Notes: generated from the sequence alone by a model not told the origin. A stretch of 64,000 nucleotides of DNA from Tigriopus japonicus (GCA_010645155.1 JAAGOF010000188.1:85030-149029); one strand, 5' to 3'. Positions 49,672-62,332 are shown, numbered from the stretch's first letter. Made by a program: numbers and translations.

Positions 49672-49693
49672 TGTTGATGTGGAGTTGCTTGTA

Positions 49694-49731
49694 AACTGAT
49701 ATCATTCTTTCAAATACTCTGGCCATTTATA
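49694..49731 (-). promoter_or_regulatory. TATA box and initiator of the cuticle-like gene
   Basis: TATAAAT lies at 49731-49725 and the arthropod initiator TCAGTT at 49699-49694, putting the likely +1 A at 49697. TATA-to-start spacing is about 34 nt. The predicted 5' leader is only about 26 nt before the ATG at 49671. Strong TATA/Inr promoters suit abundantly expressed, stage-specific cuticle genes. Confidence 0.7.
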
Positions 49732-50602
49732 GGAATACAATTCAGGACTTGCACATCATCCGATTGACAACTTTTGAGGAGGAAGAAAGTTGGATAATCG
49801 ACGTGGTCAAACATGTTCTACTTTGGTGTAACCGTGACTAAGGTTTGCTTGGATTGGCTGATGAGCAGGGCTTGATCACACCATTCATGATATGGTTATG
49901 CAATTATGGCCGTTGAGTCAAGCTAAAGAAGCTAAGTCAGTATTTTGCCATTCTGGCTTGCAAATGATTTGTGGATACACATATGTATAATTGATATGGT
50001 ATATGGATAAATGAATAACAGTACCCGTGCCTTCATCCAAAATGAGGAAAGCGTTACTCCTGAATTCCTTTTGGAAAAAAGGAATGGCATTACAAAACAC
50101 AAATTACTCTTTTAAAAAGTACTTTGAGTGTGAATTTTAACATCCCAATCAAAATAACATTTTTCTAATTTGTTAAAAAGGCAATAAATACATCGTGCTT
50201 CATGTAAGTTTTTTATGTTCAGTTTTTACGTTCAAGAGTTTTTTCAGTTTTCTAAAAAAATATCAGTTCAAAAAAACTTCATGGGTGTTTAGAAGTATTT
50301 TAAGATACTTCCATTTGGCACTTCTTTGATACTTCGTTTAAATTCTTGAAAACCTTGTGATTTCATAGCCAACGGCTTTGGATCCACTGACTTATATTTT
50401 TGCTCATACTTATTTTCAATACACTGTAATGGCATTTTGGCACAACGTTTGACTCAAGGTAAGCGAACTTATGTGAACGAAATATCAATTAACAAGTGAA
50501 ATCTCGCAAGAAATTGTAAACTTTATGTGCAATTTGGTTTGAAAGTTTTAAGGATAGAAAAAAGCGCTAGTTGAACATATGATAGTTCAAATGAAGAAAA
50601 AG

Positions 50603-50966
50603 AGACTCATTGTTTGTCATTCTGATAATGCCAGTTTATCAAAACCGAATTCGAAAAAAATGTTACTCAGGTGTGTAAAGATATTTGAGTTTGAGTGGTA
50701 TATATAAATAAATCTACAAATTTAATTACAAATATACAAATAAATCTTCTTTTGCGGTTCAAGTTATATAAAAATCATTGTTTACTAATGAGACTCCTTG
50801 TTAGTCATTCTGATAATGCCAGTTAATCAAAACCGAATTTGAAAAAAATGTTACTCAGGTGTAAAGATATTTAAGTTTGAGTGGTATATATAAATAAATC
50901 TACAATTTTAATTACAAATATACAAATAAACCTTCTTTTGCGGTTCAATTATATAGAAATCATTTA
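50603..50966 (+). repeat. tandem duplication, two ~188-bp units
   Basis: Unit 1 starts at 50603 (AGACTCATTGTTTGTCATTC) and unit 2 at 50791 (AGACTCCTTGTTAGTCATTC). They match nearly base for base through TGATAATGCCAGTT, AAAAAAATGTTACTCAGGTG, TGAGTGGTATATATAAATAA and CTTCTTTTGCGGTTCAA, with a few substitutions and small indels. Unit 2 ends at about 50966. There is no coding potential. The high similarity suggests a fairly recent local duplication. Confidence 0.9.
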
Positions 50967-51071
50967 AACGATCTTTTATGAAAAGCGGCAAAATACAATG
51001 TCTCACTAATTGCAATGAAAATCAACTTTTCTTTCTTACAACTGTTTCAAAGGAAGTGATTACCTTATCAT

Positions 51072-51796
51072 TAGAGCGGCCGAAAATATCTAATTTTTAA
51101 GGCCAAATATTTAAATAATATTTAAGAAAAAAACGTCAAAATATTTAAGATGATATTTAAATTACAACCAAATATTTAAAAAATATTTAAATTTGGAAGG
51201 AATTTGGAGCAATCAATTGGTATTTTTGAAAATTTTGATTTATAAATCCAAATATATGATGAAAAATTGGCAGTGTCGGAATACAAGCAAACAAATCTTT
51301 AGTGCTAAAAAATCATAGGGGGCAATGAAAATGGTTATTCTTGACAGTCCTTATTTATACCCTACATTAAACTAATATTTTACTGCCTAAGGTTTGGTTG
51401 AATATTTAAACCAGATTTTTGATAATTTTTTTCATGTTGGTGTTGCGGTTTTCTATTTTAGATTAAAATCTGTTAATGTAACTTTTGAGGCCAAGCTGCA
51501 AATAATTATTTCCCACTTATATTTTTCATTTTAGTTCGCCTATTCCCCCGAAAAGAGTCGAATTTTTTTTTGAAAATTTGAAAATTTTTGACAATGTAGT
51601 TTTTGGAAAGGTCAGATTTTTGTCAAAATATCAAAATGTATCCTGAAATCGTGGAGATTGTTGAAATATTTCGATTAAAAACGGAAAATTTCCTTTAATT
51701 TTAGAAGAAAAAGCCCAAATATTTAAAACTTGCTCAAAAACCCAAAATATTTAAATTAAATATTTTTTATTTAATCAAATATTTTCGGCCGCTCTA
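51072..51796. mobile_element. 725-bp hAT-like non-autonomous element with 8-bp target duplication
   Basis: The terminal inverted repeats TAGAGCGGCCGAAAATAT (51072-51089) and ATATTTTCGGCCGCTCTA (51779-51796) are perfect over 18 bp. CTTATCAT flanks both sides (51064-51071 and 51797-51804), a perfect 8-bp duplication matching hAT nTnnnnAn. The interior is extremely AT-rich, with many copies of AATATTTAAA near both ends and no transposase frame. Length and coding content indicate a non-autonomous derivative. Confidence 0.9.
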
Positions 51797-52429
51797 CTTA
51801 TCATTTTACGGACCTGCTGCCGTCTCTAACTGCCGTTAGCAGTGTAGGTTTGCCAAAAAAATCTCAGTTTTTAAGGGTGAGATTTTCGAAAAATGTTGCA
51901 TTTATGGGCAATGGCATGGTTAATGTATGTTGAGAAGTATTGCAAAGTAATTTGAAAACAAATGGAGAAATTGGAAGCTTTCAATTAAACAAATTATTGG
52001 TTTTTAGGTTTAGTTACCCCAGGAACTAAACCTAAAATAACTCCTCTGGCCATCTTGTTATTCAAAGTCGGGCATTCCTAAATTCAAAGTTCGGAAGAAC
52101 CATCTCAACTTATGTAGCGAAATTTTAGATTAAAGCCACAAAACATACTTTTCTGCAAATACAATGTCAAGAATTGCTATTTCAACTTCAAGTTGTGCAG
52201 ATAAGAAAGGCATTGTTGCAATCACCAGGCCTAAACCTTTGTTTTAGTTACCTCGCACGCTCATCAGAAACACAGGTCTTCCGAACCTTTTTTCCCGCCA
52301 AAAATGATGACGTCATTAGTAATTGCTGTAAGTATCAGCCATACGTAAAGGAATCTCACCGGTCTTTCGCCCAGATTCTTTTTTGAATAATATTTCGGCT
52401 TTCATTTGAAGTTAAATGTTCTCTATTGC

Positions 52430-52435
52430 TTTATT
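52430..52435 (-). terminator. polyadenylation signal of DOHH
   Basis: AATAAA on the minus strand starts 16 nt beyond the DOHH stop codon. Orientation and proximity fit a very short 3' UTR. Confidence 0.55.
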
Positions 52436-52450
52436 CACACACCACGATAT

Positions 52451-53403
52451 TCAGCATTTGACATCACAAAAATCCAAGGCTACTTCGCAGCTCTCTCGTA
52501 AAACAGGGGGCACCGACTTATCCAAATATTGTTTAAGCTCTTCTTTGATCTCATCCGTGGCAATGGAGCCCAAGGCTTCAGCACATTCATGCCTCACCAT
52601 ATCGTTTTCGGCCTCATTTCGGAGACATTCAAACAGTTGTTCCTTGGCCACCTCGCTCTGAATTTGGCCCAAAACATACGCCACTTCATGGCGAAACAAG
52701 GCATTATCCCCCTTCAAACCTGCAAAAACAGCATCATTATATCATCTCCTAAAACTTTCATTATCCCCAAGTCCCTCTCACCTTCAGCCAAGGCCAAAAT
52801 ACACTCCTCTGATCCAATATTTCTTAATGTGAACATGGCTCGATACCGTTCAAACAAAGAGGCCTTGTCATCCAACAACAACGCTCTCAATTTATTCACA
52901 TCCTTCTCAAGCAAAGGCGGTGCTGGATCAACACTAGCATAAGGATTTGCGGGTAAAAGCCCTTTCTCATCCCGACTCGCATCAGATTCTCTATATTCTA
53001 GCATCTTGACTCCTAACTGACACGTGTCTGCCACTTCCGGAACAGAATCTTGACTATATTCCTTGAGAAGCTTGAGAGCTTCAGGTCCTCCAATGGCTGC
53101 CAATGCCTCTCCAGCTTCATGTCGAACGATCGTTTCTCGGGTTTTATCGGCTAAAAGTCCGGCTAATACGGGAATTGCGGCGGAATCGCCCATTTGACCC
53201 AAACAATAGGCTAATTCGTGCTTGAGTAATGCCGAAGGGTCGTTAAAGGCTTGAGATATCCAGGATATGGCTTCTGGTCCTCCAACGTGCTTGAGAGTGA
53301 AAAGAGCGCGAAATCGGGCGTTCAAAGGGGCGGTCCCGTCGTTGAGGACACGCCCAGCGGGCTCCACGTCGGCGGAGGTCACGGTTTTGATACTGTTCGA
53401 CAT
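52451..53403 (-). CDS. DOHH: deoxyhypusine hydroxylase (DOHH)
   Basis: Exons: 53403-52782 and 52719-52451, intron of 62 nt (GTGAGA/TTTGCAG), giving 296 aa, against about 300 in animals. DOHH is the HEAT-repeat di-iron enzyme that hydroxylates deoxyhypusine in eIF5A, the last step of hypusine formation, in the cytosol. All four iron-ligand His-Glu pairs are present in two symmetric halves: LKHE (H62/E63), VRHE (H95/E96), FRHE (H218/E219) and VRHE (H251/E252), each pair of pairs 33 residues apart as in the family. HEAT-type helices ([36 protein letters not shown]) precede each half. The start at 53403 is preferred on protein length; an in-frame Met at 53478 would add 25 unconserved-looking residues. 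Confidence 0.95.
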
Positions 53404-56400
53404 GCTTCTATGTTTTTGGGTGAGATTGTTGTCATTTGATGAGTTGTCAGGGTGATGAAGAGAAGGAATCGGAGACAAATTAAGATGTAATTTTTTTATA
53501 TGACAATGCTAGGTTGTTAAAACACTTGTAAATCAATATATTTCTTAGTTATTCAGAATATTGACGTAGTTTTATCTTTTATTTGCTGATCAGTAGCTTA
53601 TTTCATATTCTTATATTAGCTACCCTTTAACCCCACGTGTTCGAGATGGTTTGAAAGTTTGAATGAATCAGACGCTCGAATTATTCTAAAATACTTCACC
53701 TAACGGAATAATGAGGAAAGTCAAAACTGGGTTAAGGTGTTCAATCATTCTAATGGCATTGTCAACTTTAGGCAAAATCCATTTCAAGTGGTAAAAAAAT
53801 AATATCTAACATTAGTCTTTACTTGGCACACATCTCAAATATTTTGGCTGGTTCCGCATATTTTTTGGATCTTAGATCACAACTACAGAATTCTAGTAGG
53901 TGTGAGAATTCGTTAGCTTTACATTTTCATCATGTATTGTTACTAACAAATCTAGGATAACAAGCACTGAAAGTTCATGGAATCCCATGGGCTTGAAGCA
54001 CACTTGAAAAATATTCGCGCAAGTGAAGAAACTCGTTTTGACAACCTCTCACAACATCATCTAGATTTGGTGAACTGTGTTTAATCGAGCTTTAAAAAGT
54101 AAGCTATGAGTTTATGTCTTATAAACAGTTAAGTTAAAACAGGTAAGTTATGTCATAATGTGTCAGTGTTCATGTCAGGTCTAATCTGCCTCAAACATTT
54201 TAATAGGTTATTTTGTAGTTACGTTTTGCACCATTGTGGAGTGTAGACATGGCTCATGGAGGCACACGATCTTAAACATTGTATCTTGTTTACAATGTTA
54301 TCTGGTATTTACATCTTACTTATTTTATTTGGGACAGGAAGTTTCTACTTTTTAAATTTTGTATTTTGACTTTGTACTGTTCCAGATTTTTGGCCTTAAA
54401 AACAAAAAATTGCAATTTCTTAGTTAATTGTAATAAATTAACCAAGCGAATTATGAAGTTGACAAGCTTTTTGCTTCATCAAAATAACCCATACATACGA
54501 CCCTTTAAAATAATTTAATTTATAATTGGGGTTATCAAGGTTAACCGTTCAAAAAGCCTACTTAAATTGAAGTTGTGTAGAATGGACTCTCAAGGTTTTG
54601 AAGTTCATAAGGGTACGAATTGTAATCTGGGATAACAATTGACCTTACTTAATGTGTGTAGTTTGCTTCACTAAAATACCTGAAGTGTTTGTTGTGCAAA
54701 TTGACACTCATGTCCCAAAAGGTTTGGCCTTGACAGCCTAGTTGCATTCTACTACCATGACCAAAATGGCATGATCGAGAAACCATAGACTCTAATCTCC
54801 AAAGAATTTTCACGGTATTCAGACTTCTACCATTGATAGTATAGGGAGAGCTTAAAAAAGCCAGTTTACTTTATATTGTGAAGCAACGACTTTTGATAAA
54901 ATTGTTTTGGAAGAACGTAGTGGAAATTCCCAAAGAATACCTACATGGTGTTCCAACAGAGACAGAGAAGTTAGCTTTATTATCTTTGTACATTTTTGTG
55001 AGATAAACCATTTTCAAGTTATGGACATGGTTTGTTGTTCCATTTCTTATGAACCACGTGGTAAGTGCAATCTCCTTTTTATAGTGTTCCTAAATAACAA
55101 AAAAGCTCCCTTTTATCTTGAGGCTAATACTCTGTGATTTGGTTTCGGAAATGCATTTTTGGAAGCAACGTTTGCCTTCATCACGAAGTTGCATTTTGTG
55201 TTTCACAGAACCATGATATGTAACTCCTCGGAAATGTACTCAAGAAGTCCAGGAAGCTCATTTTTCCGTTCGATTTTATTGTTAAACTCTGTTCAAAACG
55301 ACCAAAATAGTTCTAAACTTTAAACCTGTTGACCTCGTCCTTGAATTTAAGCTCTTTATTATTGTATATTCAGGCGCATGTTTTGTCAAGATTGATGGAA
55401 AACTAAGCACGACGAACCCATTAAAGGGTAGTTTGTCCTTGATTTCATTCAATTCACAAAAACTTCGTTGAAGAGTTTTAAAGAAAAACAGCTACCACAC
55501 TAAAATTCGTCCATCGTAAAACAATTAGCTCGAAACCATCGTGAGTGGGAAAATACAAATCCACCTCCATGCAACCAAGTTAATCTATTTTGACCACAAC
55601 GGAAATGATTGTCAGCCCACGTGAGCACTTCATAGCAATGAAGCCAATCCAAATAGGAAACTGTATTGTTTTGTAGTGGGTCCAAGGGGATTATGAAGGC
55701 GTTTCCTAGCTGTTATAAGACATTCCTATTTATCCACTAACCTCGCCTAGAAATGGCTGAGAAATTCATTCATGAAAATTTAGGAAAAAAACTTAATGAA
55801 CTTGGCTTGTTGCATCTGGATAAGGAGAGGCACGCGGGCGTTTTAGTCACTTCCAAATGGTCATGCCTTGGAATGAGCATCCTTCGAAATCATCATGGCG
55901 AAAAAACACAAGGTCATCCGTGTCACCGAGTCCTCCCCCTCTCCCGCTTTACGAAATTCTTGATGACTCAACTCCAGAACTTCTTATATCGGGATGGACT
56001 GAGGTGAAAGGAAATTGATGTGCCGTCAAGTTTGGGGATGATGATATGAAAACATTGAAAATATAACTCTATTTTAATGTAACACTTGATACAAAAACGT
56101 TTGCCACTGTCAGAAACATAATTAACGTTTTTAGCGTCCTTTAATTAAAAATGACTCAATTCGATTTTAGAAAATATTTATTGTAAATGTATTTTTTTTA
56201 AAATTTTAATGCACAATCAATCCGATTTATCATGCAATGTTAGTAAGAAATGTTGTGACAAAGCTGGAAATTTGTTAGATCTTTCGTTCTATATGAAATT
56301 TAAAAATGTCTTGATTTCAGAGCTATCCTCAACTTGAAGTTGTTGCCAAAATTGCTGCTTCCATCTTAAAGTTGATTTCTCTATTTCTCTCCATATTCTA

Positions 56401-58715
56401 ATCTTTTAGAGCTCAGCTACGATATTATTGTGTTCAAATTCAAAAAGTCACATTGAGTGCTTACAAAATAAGGCTAAAGATTTAACAAAAGCACCCACAA
56501 CCATTCTCGTACCTCAAGATGGCGCTGATTGTCATTTTCTCTTTGATTGAGGCTTAACTTTGCTTCCTTAAGAAGGTTTCCTCTGACGGCGAGTTGTTCA
56601 TTTTGAATTCAAGAGAGGGCACCCAAGCAGAATGTGTTCGGGACGTTCTGAATATTGCCACAGCCATCTAGGTGACAAGAATGTTGGTTTTCTTTAAAGT
56701 CCTGTTATTGCCAATCTCCTATTTTCACAGTTGCAGTTTTTTTTTATTTCTTTCATTTCAGTACTACCTTAATGTGTAGAACTATTTTGTCTACTTTTAT
56801 GTGCATGTGTCGACAGAGTTGTGAATTTATGTTATTGAACATGTGTTTTTTGTTAAAACTTCAATTTTTACGTCATTGACTTCTAAGATCTGAATTCGAG
56901 GCAAAAAATATTTATGCTCATAGATTCCTGTTTTTACTAGTCAAATATTCTTCTGTACAAAAATAGTTGATATTCAACCAACAGTGATTTGCCTTTTAAA
57001 GACATCGTCTGGGCAACAGTAGTTTTTTTTTGAATTTTCAGCCCTAATCTTGCAAGGCATAAGTGTTTATAAAGCCTAATTATAAAGCCATTTTATTGAA
57101 TGGGAAGTGCCTATCAAGAGACGACAAGATGTCCATGTTTCAAGTTTGCCCTCACTCACTAGAGGAGTAAACACCAAGGGACGATTTAGCTCGTAGCACC
57201 CTCTGATCTTCAGTTGTTCAGCTTATTTTTAGTGGTGAACGTGGAAGTGAAGTGAATCCGAGACATTTCCAGGCATGACGAAAACATTTCTTTGACTCGC
57301 GTTATTGTCCGATTCCAAGCCCCCCTTTCCATCACCACTAATAGTAGCATATCCATGGCTTTTAAAGGGGGGAAGAAAGACACTTGTTTTGGTTACTTAG
57401 CGCACTGCTTATTTAATCAATATATGTGCGTGAAAAGTTTGGTCGAAAAAAACAACCATTCAATAATAGTACAAATCAATTGTGAAGTTTATGTCTGATC
57501 TTACTTTTCAAAATGGTCTATAAGAAATCCAAACGGAAATGCTGCGATGACATCAATATTACCAATATTAACATTATATATTATTGATGTGATTTTATAT
57601 GAATGAGGTTTCTAAAAGTTCATTTAATTCAGAAAAAGAAACATTGAAACTTGGAATTGCTGGAATTAAGAAAGAGGTTAGCAATTTCACTTTATATTTC
57701 TTAAAAATAGATGAGACTGCTGTTCCTTATGATACCAAACTTGACGGGAATTAAAATCCTAAGATTTACCACTTGACTTCAAGTTTCTGATCAATATTAT
57801 TACAACTAGTGATAAACCTAATTTGATTGATATGAAAAACATATTTAAAACTTGTACTTCCTGATAAAAGTACATTCATAAATTTAATTTTAAAGAGCTG
57901 AAAAGGAACCGCTCGTCAATTTGGTTCCCAAGAGTTGCAACCAATTCGTCATCCTGTTGGCACATTTTCTCACCTGTCAGAAAATCAGATGGAACCAAAA
58001 GTTTGCTTTTGCAATTTTTTCCACCCCCTTGTTTACCATGATGGGGGCGCATTGCTATTGTTGCATTGATCATTCATTCACGACTTTTGCGCAAATGTCA
58101 AGAATCATGATCAATCACTCCCATGAACGAACCCCTTCAGCACAATATTTCTCGTCATGTGCGATGCATCGATGAGTTAGCAAGTTCCTTTATCGTCCCC
58201 TTTTGTGGCACGCTTTTGAACCTCAAACGTGGAACGAGCAATTCCAAGTTGTGGCTTACAGTCATTATAAAATCGATACTAGTCGTAATTTCGAATTTTG
58301 AGAGGGTACGTGTCTTTTTATTAGGAGTCAAGATAAGCTTATGGGCCAATGAGTTATCGCACATTGTTATTGTTTTGATTATTACTCGTAATATTATGGT
58401 GTCTTGGAGGGCTTGGAATATAAGAGAAGTACAGAGGAAAGGTGATCGTTGTTTGATCGATATCCTCTCATTCCTGCTTGACGAAAGATTTCCGTCAGTT
58501 TGTTGAGTGAGGTTATTGGAAGCAGACTCGCTTTGAAGCGAGGCCAAGAAATGTTTTGCCAACCTCAAAAATTGGCTCTGAGTGATTCGAAAATGTTTGC
58601 CATGTCTTGACCTTGAACGATAAGGCTCCTCCTCTGCCTTCTCATGAGACTTGGTGATCAGCTGAGTGTTGAAGGTCCTCAAAGGCTACCTGAATACACG
58701 CGTGTCTGCATGCCA
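53404..58715. other. intergenic stretch between DOHH and TTLL5
   Basis: Strongly AT-rich, with no supported gene. It contains the second copy of the ~390-bp dispersed repeat at 56311-56697. Open frames such as 58155-58682 (-) and 55753-56007 (+) show no domain and no exon-like splice context. The right end holds the TTLL5 promoter. Confidence 0.6.
56311..56697 (+). repeat. dispersed ~390-bp repeat, copy 2
   Basis: Direct-orientation partner of 20623-21011. Shared blocks include TTTCAGAGCTA.CCTCAACT, AAGTTGATTTCTCT, TTTTAGAGCTC, AACTTTGCTTCCTTAAGAAG, CTCTGACGGCGAGTTGTT and CATCTAGGTGACAAGAATGTT. It has no terminal inverted repeats that I can see. Confidence 0.8.
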
Positions 58716-58723
58716 TATAAAGG
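58716..58723 (+). promoter_or_regulatory. candidate TATA box of the TTLL5-like gene
   Basis: TATAAAGG lies 154 nt upstream of the ATG at 58877, in an otherwise less AT-rich stretch. No clear TCAGT initiator sits 30 nt downstream, so the call is tentative. Confidence 0.4.
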
Positions 58724-58823
58724 CCAAGAGCGAGAGCAAAGAGACCGTAAAGGAGGTATAGATCCCCATTCAAGAGATTAGTTGTCTCTCAGAGCCGATA
58801 AAGTGTGCCAAGTGATCATTCTA

Positions 58824-58859
58824 ATGGAACCTCTCGAACCCGACACTACTAAAGTGTGA
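58824..58859 (+). other. 11-codon upstream ORF before TTLL5
   Basis: ATG at 58824 encodes MEPLEPDTTKV and stops at TGA 58857-58859, 17 nt before the main ATG. If transcription starts at the TATA box near 58716 this uORF lies in the leader and could reduce translation of the main frame. The same bases contain a good splice donor (GTGAGT at 58856-58861), so the segment might instead be part of an alternative 5' exon. Confidence 0.45.
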
Positions 58860-58876
58860 GTCAGTAGAGAGGGAAC

Positions 58877-61800
58877 ATGGAGGACATCTCGGAGATCGGA
58901 GATGATTCCAAGAAGTATTTGGAAGTCTCCTCCGAAATTTCGTCATCAAGTGACAGTGATTTGGATACCAGAGATGGTGTGCTTGAGATCCTCAGGAAAG
59001 TCTCCCTTGACTCTGGCATTCAAAGCAGTCCTAATGGATCTACCTCTTCTATCGACGACGAGGACAATCATGCAAAGGTTTCCAAGAATGTGGAACAAAT
59101 TGAAGCGCTATTGAAAAGGATCAACGAAGAGAACCGAAAGACCAAGGAAGTACTAAATTCGATTCATAGCGGGACGACACCTCTTCTGGAAACCACTACA
59201 AATGTGATCCTCTCTAGGACAAACGTAATCTCGTTGGGACGAAAAGTTGACAACGATGAAGTGGAAGAGCCTAAAGACACAACAATTGGGACCCGTCCAA
59301 AAGTGGAAGAGCCATATTACTATGAAACCTCCATTGAAGGGAAAAAGATCCCCATTGTTCCATTCAATTGTGCGGCCTTATCCAATCCTCCCAGTCAAAC
59401 TTTGGGACAGAAACATCGTCTCAGTTTTAAGACGGTCAACGCTGAGGCCAAATTAGTCTCTCAAATTTGCCATGCTCATGGTTTTCACGAAGTGCATTCC
59501 AATAACACGGATTTCAACCTAATGTGGACCGGTGTTCACCCGAAGCCCCATTCTTTCAAATCTTTGTTGCCTCATCAGAGGGTGAATCACTTTCCCAGAT
59601 CTTATGAATTGACTCGCAAGGATCGTCTTTATCAAAACATAGAACGACTCCAACATGCTAAAGGCGCCAAAAACTTCAATTTTGTGCCCAAGACCTTCAT
59701 GATCCCGACTGAATACAGCGAATTTGCGGCCACTCATCATCGCATGAGAGGAGCTTGGATTGTAAAACCTGTAGCGTCCTCGAGGGGTCGAGGTATCTTT
59801 ATCGTTAACCATCCTAATCAGGTGCCTTTGGATGAACCCATGGTGGTGGCCAAGTACATTGACAATCCCCTTCTAGTTAATGGACATAAATGGGACCTTC
59901 GGTTGTACGTTGCGGTTACTTCATATGATCCACTCATGATTTATTTATACGAAGAAGGTTTGGTGCGGTTTGCCACTGTTCGTTATGATTCCACGGGCAA
60001 GAATTTGTGGAACCCTTGTATGCATCTCTGCAATTATAGCATTAACAAGTACCATTCGGACTACATCAAATGTGATGACCCGGATCAGGAAGATCAAGGT
60101 CACAAATGGTCTTTGAGTGCTCTTCTTCGTCATTTAAAGGCCAACAATATCGATACAGTCCAACTGATGCAAACCATCGAGGATGTGATCATCAAATCAA
60201 TTATATCCGTCGAATTCCCTGTGAATAGTGCTTGTAAGATGTTCATCCCTCACAAACGGAATTGTTTCGAGTTGTATGGTTTTGATATCTTGATTGATTC
60301 AGAGCTCAAACCTTGGCTTTTGGAGGTAAACCTATCGCCTTCTTTAAACTGTGATGCTCCTATTGACCTTAAGATCAAATCTGCCATGATGTGCGACCTT
60401 CTGAGCTTAATTGGGCTTCCTGCAGTTGATCCAGTGTTAAAAAGAGCCCAATTCAACCGGAAAGTGAACGAACTCACCTCAAATTTGGCAGCTAATGAGG
60501 AATCAAAAGCAAATAAGTCGAGCAATCCTTCAACTTCCAATATCAAAGAACCAATGGCCGCCGCTTCTACTCGACGAAGTGTTTCCATCGAAACCAGAAG
60601 ATTTGCCGCCATCCGATTGGCGTCCTCTTCAGTCTCCTATTCTCAAGAACTAGCTCGAATGGTCCGAAATGCTCGAGAAGAAAACCAGAGGCGTGGAGGA
60701 TGGGTTCGCATATTTCCAACTGCGGATACTTGGCAGAATTACGGCTCTATCTTGGAATACAGCTCTCAAAACAACCTCATTCTGCATGAGCATTTGTATC
60801 CGAATGCCGTCAAGAAGGCTCAACGACAAAGTAAACGTGGTCCCAATCCGAAAAGTTACGACTTCTTCAGGTAATACACGTCATGCAATCAATGACTGTC
60901 ATAAATTCTGGTCCACTTTAATTGGCCATTGTCTCTCTTTTACTAGGAAACGTAGTCAGTCCATGGGACCGACCAGATTGGATCGGGACAAGTCTCTAAA
61001 TTTCTCCGATCTCAGCTTCGACAAGTCAATCAGTGGTCGCAAATCCAAGAAAACCTCCCCTATTCCACCTCAGGAAGGTTCAGAATTGGACTCACAAGCC
61101 TCACCCACACCAATCAGTCTTCCGAGTAAACCCACTCCCAGTGAGCTTCGAGTGGCACAATATGAAAAGCCCTTGATGAAAGGTCACAAGGCCAAAACGG
61201 TTATCGCTAAGGCCAAAAAGGACCCCGAGAAGGTTGCTAAGAAGCGATCGGAAAAGCGTCAAAGGTCAGGCGTGCTGAAGGAGAAGATCATCAAAATGAT
61301 TGAGAGTGGCTTGCAGTTGAGTGAATACCAGTCTAGGAAGGCGTTTTCCGTCTATCTGCATTGTATTCTCCAGAGACTTTCGGACTTTGACGTGGATAAT
61401 GGATCTGACCTTGGACAAATAGACTTGGTTCTTAAGTTCCTGCAAAAAGCTGCATTGAGTCTTCGTGAGCCTTACTTCCTGAAAGCCCCTAGCATCAAAC
61501 TGAGCGGAAAAGACCGAGCTGCTATCGTTGCCAAGGAGCTGAACGAGTTTCTAGGTCATTATCGCCGAGAAACGGATCTTTACACGGCCTTCAAAGAAGA
61601 GTCCGGCATGATTCCTCGACACACTTTCGAAGAGTTCATCGCCTTTGCCAACGACACAGATCTGGAGGAGGTACTCACATTGCAAACCAAGCTCTATCGG
61701 TGTGCCCATATATTTCTGGGCAAATGTCTCCCACCCGTTTCTGGACGGAAGAATTCCCTTCTCCGAACGGCTTATGGCATCAGTCCCGATCGAAACCTTC

Positions 61801-62222
61801 GGGATCGTCAATGTACTATGAGGATCAATGCTCGTGCCAATCCTCCCATTGCTCCTCAATTTAAGCTCCCACCTCAGCAGCCTTTAAATTGTTTAAACAT
61901 CTCGACCTACGAAAAATCCAAGTTGGAAGAACTGGAAGAGGACACCATGTACAATAATGTTCGCATAGGCTTGATGGTGAAGAAATCCATGCTGGGCTTC
62001 AAGAGGGAAACTGGTGGGGATGAGAGATGCGTGCTGGAAATGAACAACAGTTCCCTGACTCAAACAGATCCAAGGTTGAAGACTCCTGTCAACAAAACTA
62101 GCTCAATGCAAGCGGAAGTGGATGGGGGTAATGAAAACGACCAGCTTTTGCGTGTTTCTTCGGCTCCATCCGAATTAGGAGAGAACTTTTTGTCATGCCT
62201 CAAGGACGATCAGCTTCTGTAA
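58877..62222 (+). CDS. TTLL5: TTLL5-like tubulin polyglutamylase
   Basis: Exons: 58877-60870 and 60947-62222 (intron of 76 nt, CAG|GTAATA and TACTAG|G), giving 1089 aa. The start is the first ATG after an in-frame TAG at 58865. TTLL enzymes are ATP-grasp ligases that add glutamate side chains to tubulin tails. The TTL core spans about residues 185-520. Visible elements are LMWTG, HFPRSYELTRKDRLYQN, WIVKPVASSRGRGIFI (295-310, ATP-binding lysine and flexible loop), HKWDLRLYVAVT (338-349), NLWNPCMHLCNYSINK and the metal-binding LLEVNLSPSLNCDAPID (482-498). A long C-terminal extension with a very basic segment (KAKKDPEKVAKKRSEKRQR) agrees with TTLL5, where such a region helps bind microtubules. 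TTLL4 is less likely because of the length and C-terminus. Residues 1-150 are acidic and disordered. Confidence 0.92.
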
Positions 62223-62332
62223 TTGCCTTCTCCCATGGAATTGGAATTTGTGCCATAGTGCGTTTCTATTCTTTATATCTTTATTTACATCATGAATGAT
62301 TTGTTTTCTATATTGGTTATTTTTTCTAGAAC

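Larger units (their letters stand above)
49732..52429. other. AT-rich intergenic stretch with tandem duplication and hAT-like element
   Basis: No supported gene. The main contents are a 188-bp tandem duplication (50603-50966) and a 725-bp hAT-like non-autonomous element (51072-51796), each listed separately. The remainder is AT-rich with no recognisable structure. Confidence 0.6.

Noticed and set aside
58155..58682. 175-codon open frame on the minus strand next to TTLL5
   Set aside because: Ser/Thr-rich with no domain, overlapped by an equally unconvincing plus-strand frame. It lies in the promoter-side region of TTLL5.
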